NCBI GenBank assembly: GCA_017505745.1
Contig: JAFVOP010000073.1
Span: 1-49,335 of the forward strand
Direction of reading: 5' to 3'
Source: Clostridia bacterium
GTDB taxonomy: Bacteria; Bacillota; Clostridia; Oscillospirales; CAG-272
Length of the DNA stretch: 49,335 bases
Every line of letters begins with the position of its first letter. Position 1 is the first letter of the stretch. The translations under genes were made by a program, and so were the position numbers. This document shows, piece after piece, positions 24,316 through 33,863 of this stretch. Below the pieces are notes generated by a model. That model ran no database searches. It was not told where the DNA came from and saw only the letters and a list, made by a program, of their open reading frames with translations.

Positions 24316-26739
24316 TTATTTTACCTTTGTCAGCTTCCAGATGCGCTGCGCGTACTCCTCGATGGAGCGGTCGGCGGCGAAGTGACCTGCCGCTGCAATG
24401 TTGCAAAGCGACATGCGGTTCCACTTGTCCTTATCCTGGTATGCGGCGATCATAGCCTCGTGCGTGGAGCGGTAGGATTCGAAGTCCGCCATGCACATAT
24501 AGGGATCGGCAATGCCGTGTCCGTTGAGTAGATAGGACGCGATATCGGCAAAGGATTCGCCCGCAAAGCCGTAGGAGAGCTGGTTGACGATGCGCGCCAG
24601 CTTTTCGTTGCCGGTGTAGTAGTTTGCCGAGCGGTAGCCCGAAAGCCAGAGTTGCTCCACCTCATCCGCGGTCAGACCGAAGATAAACATGTTCTCTTTT
24701 CCGGTGGCCGCTTGCATCTCCACGTTTGCGCCGTCGAGCGTTCCGATGGTGAGCGCGCCGTTGATCATCAGCTTCATGCATCCGGTTCCGCTCGCCTCTT
24801 TTCCTGCCAGCGAGATCTGTTCGCTGATCTCGGCGGACGGAATGAGGGCCTCCGCCATGCTCACGCAGTAGTTCTCCAGGAACACCACGTTCAGCTTTTC
24901 ACGGATGCGCGGATTCTGCTCGATGTCCTTGCCGATCATGCAAAGCAGCTTGATGATGCGCTTGGCCATATCGTATCCGGGAGCCGCCTTGGCGCCGAAG
25001 ATAAAGGTCTGCGGCTGCATGTCAAGATCGGGATTCTCCTTGAGATCGAGATACAGACCGATGATGTTCAGCGCATTGAGCAGCTGTCTCTTATACTCGT
25101 GCAGACGCTTGATCTGTACGTCGTACACCGAGTGCGTGTCGATGCGCTTGCCGGTCTTTTCATACACCAGGTTGGAAAACCGGATCTTGTTCTCGTGCTT
25201 GATGCCGCGCAAACGGTCGAGAACCGCGTGATCGTCGGCATATTGGAGCAGATTGGAGAGCTCCTCGGGCTTATGGCGGTAACCCGTACCGATGCAATCG
25301 TCGATCAGGGACGCCAGCTTGGGATTGGAATAGCAGAGCCAGCGGCGGTGCGCAATGCCGTTGGTGACGTTGTCAAACTTCTCGGGATACATGCGGTAGA
25401 AATCCTTGAAGGTGGAATCGCGCAGGATCTTGGAGTGCAGCTTGGAAACACCGTTGACCGACTGCGAGCCGATGACCGACAGATTTGCCATACGCACCTG
25501 TCCGTAACCGATGACGCTGAGCTTGGAAATGATACCCCAGTTGCCGGGGAAGGCGTTCCAGGCCTCCTTGCAGAAGCGCTCGTTGATCTCCTTGACGATC
25601 ATATAGATGCGAGGCAGCTTGAGACGGAAGAGATCCTCGTTCCAGGTCTCCAGCGCTTCGGGCATAACGGTGTGGTTGGTGTAGGACACGGTACGGGTAA
25701 CGATATCCCAGGCGTGATCCCAGGTGAAGAAATAATCGTCGATGAGGATGCGCATCAGCTCGGGAATGCAAAGCGCGGGATGCGTATCGTTGATATGAAT
25801 GGCAACCTTATCGGGCAGGTTTTCCAGCGTGCCGTACACCGCCATGTGGTCGCGGATGATGCTTTGCACCGATGCCGAAACCAGGAAATACTGCTGGGAC
25901 AGGCGAAGCAGCTTTCCCTCGGTGTGGTTATCGGAGGGATAGAGGACCTTGGAGATGATCTCCGCGTTGGTGCTTTCCTCCAGCGCACGGGTGTACTGCC
26001 CCTGCGTGAACAGACCCATATTGAAGTTTTGAATGTCGCGCGCCTTCCAAAGACGAAGCTGGCTGACGGCCGCGCTGTCGGCGCCCGAGATCATCATGTC
26101 GTAAGGCACGGCCTCGATCTCCTCGGCATCCTCGTACAGGATCTCGCAGTGTCCGTCTTGCCAGTTCTCCTTCACGCGTCCGCCGAAGCGCACCTTGTAG
26201 ATGCGGTCGGTACGCGGCACCAGCCAGACCTCGCCGCCGGGCAGCCAGACGTCGGGAAGCTCGACCTGCATGCCGTCCACGATCATCTGCTTGAAGAGAC
26301 CGTACTCGTAGCAGATCGAAAAACCGGTGGCGGGATAATCGAGCGAGGAGAGCGAGTCCATAAAGCACGCGGCAAGACGGCCCAGGCCTCCGTTGCCGAG
26401 TCCCGCGTCGGGCTCGCATTCGTAGAGATCGTCGAGCTTGAAGCCGAGCTTTTTCAGTGCCTTCTCATAAGCACCGGCAAGGCCCAGGTTGTTGAGGTTG
26501 GTTTTGAGCGAACGGCCGAGCAGAAATTCCATGCACATGTAGTACACGCGCTTGGCGCCTGCCTTGTTGACCTTCTTTTTATATGCGGAGCGCTTGTCAC
26601 TGAGCAGATTGCGGACGGTGATGGCCGCCGCCTTGTACATTTGTTCGCGCGACGCCTCGGCTGCGGTGCATCCGAAGTGCCGCTGCAGAACCCCTTCGAT
26701 TTGTTCCTTGACTTCTGCGCTGTTGGGTTGGTTGTTCAT
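24316..26739 (-). CDS. glgP: Glycogen/starch/alpha-glucan phosphorylase
   Basis: 807 residues, standard for GT35 phosphorylases. Visible are [20 protein letters not shown] (residues 105-125, here [15 protein letters not shown]), [21 protein letters not shown] and the pyridoxal-phosphate region [20 protein letters not shown], in which the Lys of CMKL binds PLP. The enzyme releases glucose-1-phosphate from the non-reducing ends of glycogen. It is the last gene of the glgB-C-D-A-P operon, 57 bases after glgA. Having synthesis and degradation genes in one transcript suggests control at the enzyme level. Confidence 0.97.
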   Translation of the reverse strand: [807 protein letters not shown]

Positions 26740-26796
26740 TGGTTGGTTCCTCCGTGGATTTGGTATCTGTTGCTTTTACGTTTGGAAAATCGGAAA

Positions 26797-28230
26797 TCAG
26801 AGCCCCCGATAAAGCTCAACGTACTTCTCTGCGGACGCGCCCCAGGAGAAGTCGGTCTTCATGATCTTGGTCACCAGCTTCTTGCGCTTCTCTTCGTCAT
26901 TCCAAAGCGCCAGCGCCGCTTCGGTGCGCTCCTTCAGCTCGGCCGCCGAATAGTTGGCAAAGGTGAAGCCGTTGCCGTAGATCGTTTTGCCCTTTTCCCA
27001 ATAGGGCTTGATCGAATCGTACAGTCCGCCGGTCTCACGCACAACGGGGATCGCTCCGTAGCGCGAAGCGATCATCTGCGACAGGCCGCAGGGCTCGCTC
27101 TTGGACGGCATCAGGAAAATGTCGGTGGCGGCGTAAATGCGCTTGGAAAGGTCACGGTCATAGGTAATAAGCGCGCTGACCTTATCGGGAAAGCTTGCTT
27201 GCAGATCGGTGAAGAATTGCTCGTAGCGCGCTTCTCCCTTGCCCAGCACCACCAGCTGCACGTCATTGTGGAGCACGATGTCGTAAATGCACTCTGCCAC
27301 AATGTCCAGCCCCTTGTGCGACGCCAGACGCGAGATCACGGCAAGGATCGGCACGTTGTCGCGCTGCGGCAGGCCCGTCTCCTTTTGGAGCGCGCGCTTG
27401 TTGGCAAGCTTGCCCGCCATGCTGCGCGTGGAGAATTTCGCCGCAATGGCCTTGTCATTCTTAGGATCGTAGTAATCGTAGTCAATGCCGTTGAGGATGC
27501 CGCAAAGCTTGCCCTCGGCCGCGCACAGGCAGCTCTCGAGTCCGTGGGCGTACTCGGCGGTACGGATCTCCTCGGCGTAGCGCGGGCTGACGGTGGTCAC
27601 GCGGTCGGCGCACTCGATAGCAGCCTTCATCAGGTTGATACAGCCTCCGTGCTCCATAAGGGTGTGCTCATTCTCGCCCAGCGCAAAAACATCACCAAGG
27701 ATCGAGAAATCGTACTTGCCCTGGTATTCGATGTTATGAATGGTAAACACCGTACGGATGTCCCCGTAGCCGGGACGGTTGCGGTAGAGGCAGTTGAGAT
27801 AGATCACGGTCAGAGCCGCCTGCCAGTCATGCGCGTGGAGCACGTCGGGGAAGAAATCGAGCCGATTCATCAGCTCCATCACCGCCATGCAGTAATACGC
27901 GTAGCGCTCGCCGTCGTCATAAAAGCCGTACAGAGCGGGACGCCTGAAATAGTATTCGTTATCAATAAAATAATAGGTAACGCCGTTGTGCTGCAGGCTG
28001 TAAACGCCGCAGTATTGCTCACGCCAGGAAAGCTTGACGTAAAACACGGCCTCCTGCTTCATTTTGCGTCTCCATTCCTCCGAAACGGCACCGTACAGAG
28101 GAAGAGCCACACGGACGTCGGCCTCTCCCGTGGCGGCAAGCGCTGCAGGAAGCGATCCGAGAACGTCGCCAAGACCGCCGGTTGCGGCAAAGGGCATTGC
28201 CTCAGCGCCTGCAAATAAAATCTTTTTCAT
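26797..28230 (-). CDS. glgA: Glycogen synthase
   Basis: 477 residues, starting at ATG 28230 with AAAGGA upstream; upstream in-frame codons belong to the intergenic hairpin region. The GT5 signature KKILFAGAEAMPFAATGGLGDVLGSLP contains the ADP-glucose-binding K-x-G-G-L motif variant (ATGGLGDV). DVLHAHDWQAAL, TIHNIEYQGKY and the C-terminal MPSKSEPCGLSQMIASRYGAIPVVRETGGL (with the catalytic Glu region) follow. It transfers glucose from ADP-glucose to the growing alpha-1,4 chain. It acts after GlgC/GlgD. Confidence 0.97.
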   Translation of the reverse strand: MKKILFAGAEAMPFAATGGLGDVLGSLPAALAATGEADVRVALPLYGAVSEEWRRKMKQEAVFYVKLSWREQYCGVYSLQHNGVTYYFIDNEYYFRRPALYGFYDDGERYAYYCMAVMELMNRLDFFPDVLHAHDWQAALTVIYLNCLYRNRPGYGDIRTVFTIHNIEYQGKYDFSILGDVFALGENEHTLMEHGGCINLMKAAIECADRVTTVSPRYAEEIRTAEYAHGLESCLCAAEGKLCGILNGIDYDYYDPKNDKAIAAKFSTRSMAGKLANKRALQKETGLPQRDNVPILAVISRLASHKGLDIVAECIYDIVLHNDVQLVVLGKGEARYEQFFTDLQASFPDKVSALITYDRDLSKRIYAATDIFLMPSKSEPCGLSQMIASRYGAIPVVRETGGLYDSIKPYWEKGKTIYGNGFTFANYSAAELKERTEAALALWNDEEKRKKLVTKIMKTDFSWGASAEKYVELYRGL

Positions 28231-28283
28231 ATAGAATCCTTTCTTTTGATAAGAAATTCGGTTTTCAAAGTTTGGGGTTCCTT

Positions 28284-28393
28284 GCGGGGAACGGTCAACA
28301 CCGCTTGCTCTGCAAGCAATCCGACGCTCACCGTTCCTCGCAAAGAGACTTGCAAACGATGACAACCGCCCAATTGCGGCCGTCACCGTTTGC
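28284..28393 (-). promoter_or_regulatory. Two large hairpins between glgD and glgA
   Basis: Stem 1: GCGGGGAACGGT (28284-28295) with ACCGTTCCTCGC (28330-28341), enclosing GCTTGC-tct-GCAAGC. Stem 2: GCAAACGATGAC (28352-28363) with GTCACCGTTTGC (28382-28393). Each has a single G-T wobble. On the transcribed minus strand no T-run follows either, so they are unlikely to terminate; mRNA processing or differential stability is plausible. Confidence 0.65.
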
Positions 28394-28403
28394 CGGTTTT
28401 TTA

Positions 28404-29537
28404 TTATACCATCTCACCCTTGCCGATGAAGAAGGGCATGGTCTGGTGTCCCGAAAGCATGCGGTCGTCCTTGATGACCACGTTTTTGTCGGTGATCACG
28501 CAATTGAGCTGAACGTTCGAGCCTACGTAGGTATCCTGCAGCAGAATGCAGTTTTTCACCACGGTGCCCTTGCCGATATGCACGTTACGGAACAGGATGC
28601 AGTTCTCTACCGTACCCTCGATCACGCAGCCGTCGGCAAGCAAGCTGTTCTTGACCTCGGCACCCTCGGCGTACTTGGTGGGCGAGCTGTTGCGGATCTT
28701 GGTGTAGATCTGACGGTCGGCGTTGCCGAACAGATCGCGGCGCACGTCGGCGTCAAGCAGCCGCATCGAGCTTTCAAAATACTCCTCCAGCGAGGAGATC
28801 GGCGAGTACCAGCCGTCAAACGGATACGCGCGGATCACCTTTTTCTTGAGGTTCTTTGCGATCACGTCCTTATGGAAGCTCTTGAGCCCGCGCGCGGCGG
28901 CCTCCTGCAGCACGATTTGCAGATCGGTACGGCTGATCACCATGATGTTGGTGCTCACGGTCACGTTTCCTGCCTCGGGACAGCGGTCCTCCAGATCGGT
29001 GATGCGGTTGTCCTCTCCGATCTTGAGTACGGCCACGGGCTGGGAGAAATGATAGCTTTCGTCCAAAAGCTTCTTGGTTACGATCGTCATATACGCGCCC
29101 GACTTGACGTGATCCTCCACCACGGCACCAAGGTCGATGTTGATGATCGCGTCGCAATCCGACAGCACGATATAGTCGGCGCCGCAGCGGTTGACGAAAT
29201 TGACCGCACCCATCAGCGCCTCCAGGCGGTTTTCGTAAAGCTTGTTTGCTCCGGCGTTCTCATAGGCCGCTACGAAGGGAGGCAGCAGCTTGATGCCGCC
29301 CGAACGGCGCGCCAGATCCCAGTCCTTGCCGTTTCCGATGTGGTCCATGAGGGACTGGTAGTTATAGTGGGTAATGATGCCCACGTTGGTGATATCGGAG
29401 TTGACCATGTTGGAAAGCGGGAAGTCGACCAAGCGGTAGCGGCATCCGTAAGGAATGCTGGCGATGGTACGTCTGCGCGTCATCTCCGGAATGTTTGCGT
29501 CGTGAATATTCGAAAAAATCAATCCTGCAACAGTCAT
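28404..29537 (-). CDS. glgD: Glucose-1-phosphate adenylyltransferase regulatory subunit GlgD
   Basis: 377 residues. It aligns with GlgC in plan (nucleotidyltransferase domain then left-handed beta helix) but lacks the N-terminal GGxGxRL loop, having IFSNIHDANIPEMTRRRTIASI instead. It keeps YRLVDFPLSNMVNSDI. The C-terminal hexapeptide repeats are clear (VKNSLLADGCVIEGTVENCILFRNVHIGKGTVVKNCILLQDTYVG). In Bacillota GlgD is usually poorly active alone and raises the activity of GlgC in a GlgCD hetero-oligomer. It lies 13 bases downstream of glgC. Confidence 0.95.
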   Translation of the reverse strand: MTVAGLIFSNIHDANIPEMTRRRTIASIPYGCRYRLVDFPLSNMVNSDITNVGIITHYNYQSLMDHIGNGKDWDLARRSGGIKLLPPFVAAYENAGANKLYENRLEALMGAVNFVNRCGADYIVLSDCDAIINIDLGAVVEDHVKSGAYMTIVTKKLLDESYHFSQPVAVLKIGEDNRITDLEDRCPEAGNVTVSTNIMVISRTDLQIVLQEAAARGLKSFHKDVIAKNLKKKVIRAYPFDGWYSPISSLEEYFESSMRLLDADVRRDLFGNADRQIYTKIRNSSPTKYAEGAEVKNSLLADGCVIEGTVENCILFRNVHIGKGTVVKNCILLQDTYVGSNVQLNCVITDKNVVIKDDRMLSGHQTMPFFIGKGEMV

Positions 29538-29550
29538 TGTTCCGTCCTCC

Positions 29551-30735
29551 TTACATTTCCGAGATCATGGCGCCTGCGGGAACGGTCTCGCCATCGGCAA
29601 CCGTCACGTCCGCGCCAAGCACCGCGATCTCCTTACCGCTCTCACGGCTCTCGCCTACCGTGGCGTTGGCTCCCACCTTGACGTTGGCGTCGAGGATCGC
29701 ATACGAAACCTTGGCGCCGCGTCCGATGTGCACGTTCTCAAAGATCACGCTATCCTCCACAACCGCGCCCTCTTCCACGGTAACGCCCGAACCGAGCACA
29801 CAGTTCTTCACGGTTCCCAAAATCTCACAGCCCGCCGTGACCGACGAGTTGATCACCTTTGCATCCTTGCCTACGAACTGCGGCGACTCCGCGCCGTGAC
29901 GGCTGTAAATGCGCCAGCTTTCGTCGAGCATGGAAAGCGTCGGCCGCTCGCCGAGCAGGTCCATGTTGGCCTCCCACAGCGACTGAATGGTTCCCACGTC
30001 CTTCCAGTAGCCCTCGAAGGGATACGCCATCATCTTCTCGCCCGCCCCAAGCATGTTGGGGATGATGTTTTTTCCAAAATCGTTCGAGGATTCGGGGTTG
30101 GCGGCGTCGGCAGCAAGATACTCCTGCAGCTTATCCTTGGTAAAGACGTAGATTCCCATCGACGCCTTGGTGCTGTCGGGGTTCTTCGGCTTTTCGGTGA
30201 ATTTATAGATGCTGCCGTCGGGGTTCACGCTCATGATGCCAAAGCGGCTTGCCTCCTCCAGCGGAACGTCCAGAACCGCGATGGTGCAATCGGCTCCGCT
30301 CTCCTTGTGGAAATCCAGCATCTTGTCATAGTCCATCTTGTAGATATGGTCGCCCGACAGGATCAGAACGTACTTCGCGTCGTAGCGGTTGATGAACTCC
30401 ATGTTCTGCCAGATGGCGTTTGCGGTGCCCTTATACCAGTCGGCGCCCGTGTTGCCCTGATAGGGCGGCAGGATCTTGACACCGCCAAAGGTGCGGTCGA
30501 GATCCCACGGAAGTCCGTTTCCGATATAATCGTTGAGAAGCAGGGGTTGGTACTGCGTCAACACGCCCACGGTATCAAAGCCCGAGTTGATGCAGTTGGA
30601 AAGGGGAAAGTCAATGATCCGGTATTTGCCGCCGAATGAAACCGCCGGCTTTGCCGTTTTTTGTGTCAGCGCGTAGAGACGGCTTCCCTGTCCGCCTGCC
30701 AGCAGCATTGCGACACACTCTTTTTTCTTGAACAT
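29551..30735 (-). CDS. glgC: Glucose-1-phosphate adenylyltransferase
   Basis: 394 residues. The N-terminal [39 protein letters not shown] holds the nucleotide-binding G-x-G-x-R-L loop and the KPAV lysine. [23 protein letters not shown] (metal-binding Asp) and EEASRFGIM follow, then beta-helix repeats ([38 protein letters not shown]). It makes ADP-glucose from glucose-1-phosphate and ATP, the committed step of glycogen synthesis, probably with GlgD. It starts 82 bases after glgB. Confidence 0.97.
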   Translation of the reverse strand: MFKKKECVAMLLAGGQGSRLYALTQKTAKPAVSFGGKYRIIDFPLSNCINSGFDTVGVLTQYQPLLLNDYIGNGLPWDLDRTFGGVKILPPYQGNTGADWYKGTANAIWQNMEFINRYDAKYVLILSGDHIYKMDYDKMLDFHKESGADCTIAVLDVPLEEASRFGIMSVNPDGSIYKFTEKPKNPDSTKASMGIYVFTKDKLQEYLAADAANPESSNDFGKNIIPNMLGAGEKMMAYPFEGYWKDVGTIQSLWEANMDLLGERPTLSMLDESWRIYSRHGAESPQFVGKDAKVINSSVTAGCEILGTVKNCVLGSGVTVEEGAVVEDSVIFENVHIGRGAKVSYAILDANVKVGANATVGESRESGKEIAVLGADVTVADGETVPAGAMISEM

Positions 30736-30817
30736 AGCCTTGTGAAAACCTCCTGTATATTGTCATTAAAGAACTTCTATCAAATCGCACACCCGTGCGA
30801 GGGAAACCAAAAACCAT

Positions 30818-32689
30818 TCAGCGCACGCGCCGCAGCACCAGCGCGCCGGTGGGGGGGATCCGCAAACGGACGGCGTGTTCGCCTGTTTCGGATATCTCGC
30901 TTTGCAGAATCCCCGCGTTTTGCACGCCTCCTCCGCCAAAGCGCTTGCAATCGGTGTTGAAAGCCTCCTCGTAAGCGCCGGCCTCGGGAAGCGCCAGCCA
31001 ATGGCTCTCATAGACCGACGGCGTGAAATTGAACACCGCGAGCAGCTCGGCTCCGTCTGTTCCCACGCGGCGGAAGGAAAGGAGACTTCTCTCCGCGTTT
31101 TCGGCGTCGATCCAGGCAAAGCTCCCGCTCTCGCCGTCCCGCTCCCAAAGCGGCGCGGAGGAAAGATAAAAGTGATTCAGCTCCGCGGCGAACAGCTGAA
31201 GCGCGGCGTGTATATCCTGCCCAAGAAGCGACCACGCGAGGGCGCCGTTGGAGCCGGGCTCGGACAGCTGCCCCAGCTCGGTGCCCATCCGGGTATGCTT
31301 TTTGCCGGGAAGCGTCATCTGAAAGGCAAGCGCCAAGCGGACCTCGGCAAGCTGCCTTGCCCGATCCCCCGGCATGCGGGGGAGCAAAGGCGCGTCCTCC
31401 CGCGAAAGCGGCAACAAATGCCGCTCTCCAAACGCGTATGTGAGAGGATAGGTCAGCTTTCCGTAATGGTAGCGGCGCCAAAGCGGATCCTCGGAAAAAT
31501 AGGCGAGCGTATCGTTTTGCCAGCCCACGTTGGATTTCAGCGAAAAGCCCAGACCGTTGTCGGCAAGCGACGTCAGATGAGGCCAAGCGGTGGATTCCGC
31601 GGCAACCGTGAGCACGTCGGGAAATTCCCGCTCCAGATGGCGGTTGAGACGTTGCAGGAACGCGACCGATTCGAGATCGCGGCTGTCCCCAAGCGCGTTG
31701 GGCGTCCATTCGCCCGCTTGACGGCCGTAATCGAGATAAAGCATCGGGGTCAGTCCGTCCAGGTGCAAGCCGTCGAGGTGATAGGTCTCGATCCAATACA
31801 CGGCGTTGGAGAGCAAAAAGCTCTGCACCTCGGGACGCGACAGATCAAAGCGGCGCGTTCCCGATATGGGATGCTCCATGCGGTCCACCCGTCGGGGCTC
31901 GTACAAAGGCTGTCCGTCCAGCTCGTAAAGCCCGTGGGGATCCTTGGAAAAGCATCCCGGGCTCCAATGCAGGATCACACCGATCCCGGCCTCGTGCATC
32001 CGATCCACAAAGGTCATGAGATCATACGGCGACCCGTAGCGCGCCGTGGGAGCGAAAAATCCGCACACACGGGAGGGGTCCGAGGAATACTCGGCCAGCG
32101 GCAGCAGCTCCACGTGGGTATATCCCATCTGCTTGACATAGGTGACCAGCTCGGCGGCAAGCTCGGCGTAGCTGTAGGCTCTGCCGTCCGTGTGCCGCCT
32201 CCAGGACCCGGCCTCCACCTGATACACATGGATCGGCCGGCGCATCAGCCGCTCCCGCGTAAAGCGAGCCTTGCGGTAGGAAAGCCATCCCGCATCGCGC
32301 CATTCGTAGCCATCCGGGTTACAAACCACGGATGCGGTACGCGGCGGCAGCTCGGTCCGCACGCCGTACGGATCGGCCTTTTGCGCCACGCGCGAGCCGG
32401 TGCGGATCAGGTATTTGTAGTTGTCTCCGTCTTTGACGCCCTCGATCGTGATCTCCCACACGCCGCGCGTACCAACGCGCACCATTGGATGCCGACCGGG
32501 ATCCCAGCCGTTGAAATCTCCGATCACCGCTACAGAATCGGCGCGCGGAGCCCAGATCCGAAAGGTGACGCCATTGCCCCTGCCATGCGCGCCAAGCAGC
32601 GCAAACGCGTGGGACTCCCGTCCCTTGTGAAACGGCTCCCACGCCGTGGGGGGGTTCGGTGATATTGCATTTTCTCCTTGCTGCTTCAT
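30818..32689 (-). CDS. glgB: GlgB-like protein with degenerate active site
   Basis: 623 residues from ATG 32689 (a TTG at 32740 is less likely). The CBM48 domain (GVTFRIWAPRADSVAVIGDF, about 35-125) and the GH13 barrel have the full GlgB layout (ELVTYVKQMGYTHVELLPLAEY, GFFAPTARYGSPYDLM, ALAFQMTLPGKK). The catalytic regions are altered: region I reads HWSPGCF (His241, Cys246) for DWVPxHF. Region II reads HLD, keeping nucleophile Asp311 but losing Arg. Region III reads AAES, with Ala364 at the acid/base Glu. Region IV reads SRED instead of SHDE. The frame is intact and heads the operon. It is therefore probably not an active branching enzyme, although it derives from one. Confidence 0.85.
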   Translation of the reverse strand: MKQQGENAISPNPPTAWEPFHKGRESHAFALLGAHGRGNGVTFRIWAPRADSVAVIGDFNGWDPGRHPMVRVGTRGVWEITIEGVKDGDNYKYLIRTGSRVAQKADPYGVRTELPPRTASVVCNPDGYEWRDAGWLSYRKARFTRERLMRRPIHVYQVEAGSWRRHTDGRAYSYAELAAELVTYVKQMGYTHVELLPLAEYSSDPSRVCGFFAPTARYGSPYDLMTFVDRMHEAGIGVILHWSPGCFSKDPHGLYELDGQPLYEPRRVDRMEHPISGTRRFDLSRPEVQSFLLSNAVYWIETYHLDGLHLDGLTPMLYLDYGRQAGEWTPNALGDSRDLESVAFLQRLNRHLEREFPDVLTVAAESTAWPHLTSLADNGLGFSLKSNVGWQNDTLAYFSEDPLWRRYHYGKLTYPLTYAFGERHLLPLSREDAPLLPRMPGDRARQLAEVRLALAFQMTLPGKKHTRMGTELGQLSEPGSNGALAWSLLGQDIHAALQLFAAELNHFYLSSAPLWERDGESGSFAWIDAENAERSLLSFRRVGTDGAELLAVFNFTPSVYESHWLALPEAGAYEEAFNTDCKRFGGGGVQNAGILQSEISETGEHAVRLRIPPTGALVLRRVR

Positions 32690-32793
32690 GACCCGTTTGC
32701 CGTTCCCTTTCGAGATTTGTTTTTTTCGTTTTCCGCACAAGTGCGGCGACGGTTTTACACAATATCTATTATAAAGTACACAATACCTCTTTT

Positions 32794-32821
32794 ATTATAG
32801 CACACCCTGAAATTTTATCAA
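32794..32821 (-). promoter_or_regulatory. Proximal promoter of the glg operon
   Basis: Minus-strand TTGATA (32821-32816), 16-base spacer, TATAAT (32799-32794), about 100 bases upstream of glgB. Confidence 0.7.
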
Positions 32822-33036
32822 GAGGGGAATTTGCAATTTTGGTTATTTTGACCAAAATTACGGCAAAATCACAGGAAGCCTCCCCTGTTCTCCCCTTCTT
32901 GTTTCCCGTTTTTTGTCGATTTCCAAATTTTCAGATCTTGATTTCTCGTGCACAGCACGACATTTTCTTCGTTTTTTTGCACAAATCAAGTCTATTTTTT
33001 TGTGTAATCTATAAAAAACAAATCGTTCTATCTGTT

Positions 33037-33065
33037 ATTTTATCACAAATCGAAAGTGGTGTCAA
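33037..33065 (-). promoter_or_regulatory. Distal promoter upstream of the glg operon
   Basis: Minus-strand TTGACA (33065-33060), 17-base spacer, TAAAAT (33042-33037). It is the stronger match to consensus, with a 340-base leader to glgB. The interval 32822-33036 is AT-rich and non-coding, with a TTTGGT/ACCAAA stem near 32836-32855. Confidence 0.65.
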
Positions 33066-33167
33066 TGTTTATTATTGCCAAATGTCAAAACAAACCTTGA
33101 TTTTTTGTGCATTTTATAAAAAAATAGCATAAAAACCGAAAATGGATGCAAAAACCCGCTTTTTTGA

Positions 33168-33707
33168 TCAGAATTTTGTCTCCCACCATGCAACCGTAAA
33201 GGAGACCTCCGCCGCCTTCACCTCCCGTGGGCGCATCTCGCCGTCCAGCCACCATTCGCCCCCGTCGGAAAAGCAAAGACGGTAGCCCTCCGCAACCCGC
33301 TGCACCGAGGAAAATTCGGTGGGTGCGAGCAGAAGCGAGAGCGGCAAAAGCAAGGATGCTACGTGCTCGCCGTCGGTCTCGGCCTTGACGTTGAGGCAGA
33401 TCAGCTTCGCGGAGCCGCGCGGACGCCCCTCGCGGGAGAGCTCTGCGCGCACCGTGATCCCTGCGAGCGGAGAGGAAGACTCCCCCTTCGGCATCTCGAA
33501 AAATACGAGCGTGACAAGATAGCCCGCCTCCTCCGGCTCCACCGTTCCCCGCGCCAAAAACGGAACTCCGCGCAATTTGCCGCAAAGCTCGGCGCAAAAG
33601 GCGGTTTCCCGATAAGAAAAATACCCGATTGGGCTTGGCGCGCGACATCCCGCGCACAGCAAAAGCGCCGCAACCAAACAAAGCAAGCCCTGCATCCGTC
33701 TGCTCAT
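33168..33707 (-). CDS. Small lipoprotein of unknown function
   Basis: 179 residues from ATG 33707 behind AAGGGGGAG. The N-terminus RRMQGLLCLVAALLLCAGC is a lipoprotein signal with lipobox LCAGC, so Cys at about residue 19 is lipidated. The mature part is Glu/Arg-rich with an alternating beta pattern (GYLVTLVFFEMP, AKLICLNVKAETDGEHVASLLLPLSLLL) and a C-terminal SFTVAWWETKF. I see no enzyme motif. It is divergent from alr and downstream of nothing on its own strand, so probably monocistronic. Confidence 0.75.
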   Translation of the reverse strand: MSRRMQGLLCLVAALLLCAGCRAPSPIGYFSYRETAFCAELCGKLRGVPFLARGTVEPEEAGYLVTLVFFEMPKGESSSPLAGITVRAELSREGRPRGSAKLICLNVKAETDGEHVASLLLPLSLLLAPTEFSSVQRVAEGYRLCFSDGGEWWLDGEMRPREVKAAEVSFTVAWWETKF

Positions 33708-33776
33708 TTTTCTCCCCCTTTTTCCCTTTTTGTATGTATATGCGAAAAAAATCTGTCTCATGTCTGCAAAAAGGAG

Positions 33777-33805
33777 TTGCAATATTTGTCCGATCGTGTT
33801 ATAAT
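33777..33805 (+). promoter_or_regulatory. Promoter of alr
   Basis: TTGCAA (33777-33782), 17-base spacer, TATAAT (33800-33805) with an extended TGT. Confidence 0.8.
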
Positions 33806-33863
33806 GTAAGATGTGATAGTATGCGCGGCTGATACGGGTCGCGCCGGAAAGGATAAGACCGAT

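Noticed and set aside
24652-28218. Long plus-strand frame (1188 codons) antisense to glgP and glgA
   Set aside because: It crosses two well-supported genes and the gap between them; no family features or ribosome site.
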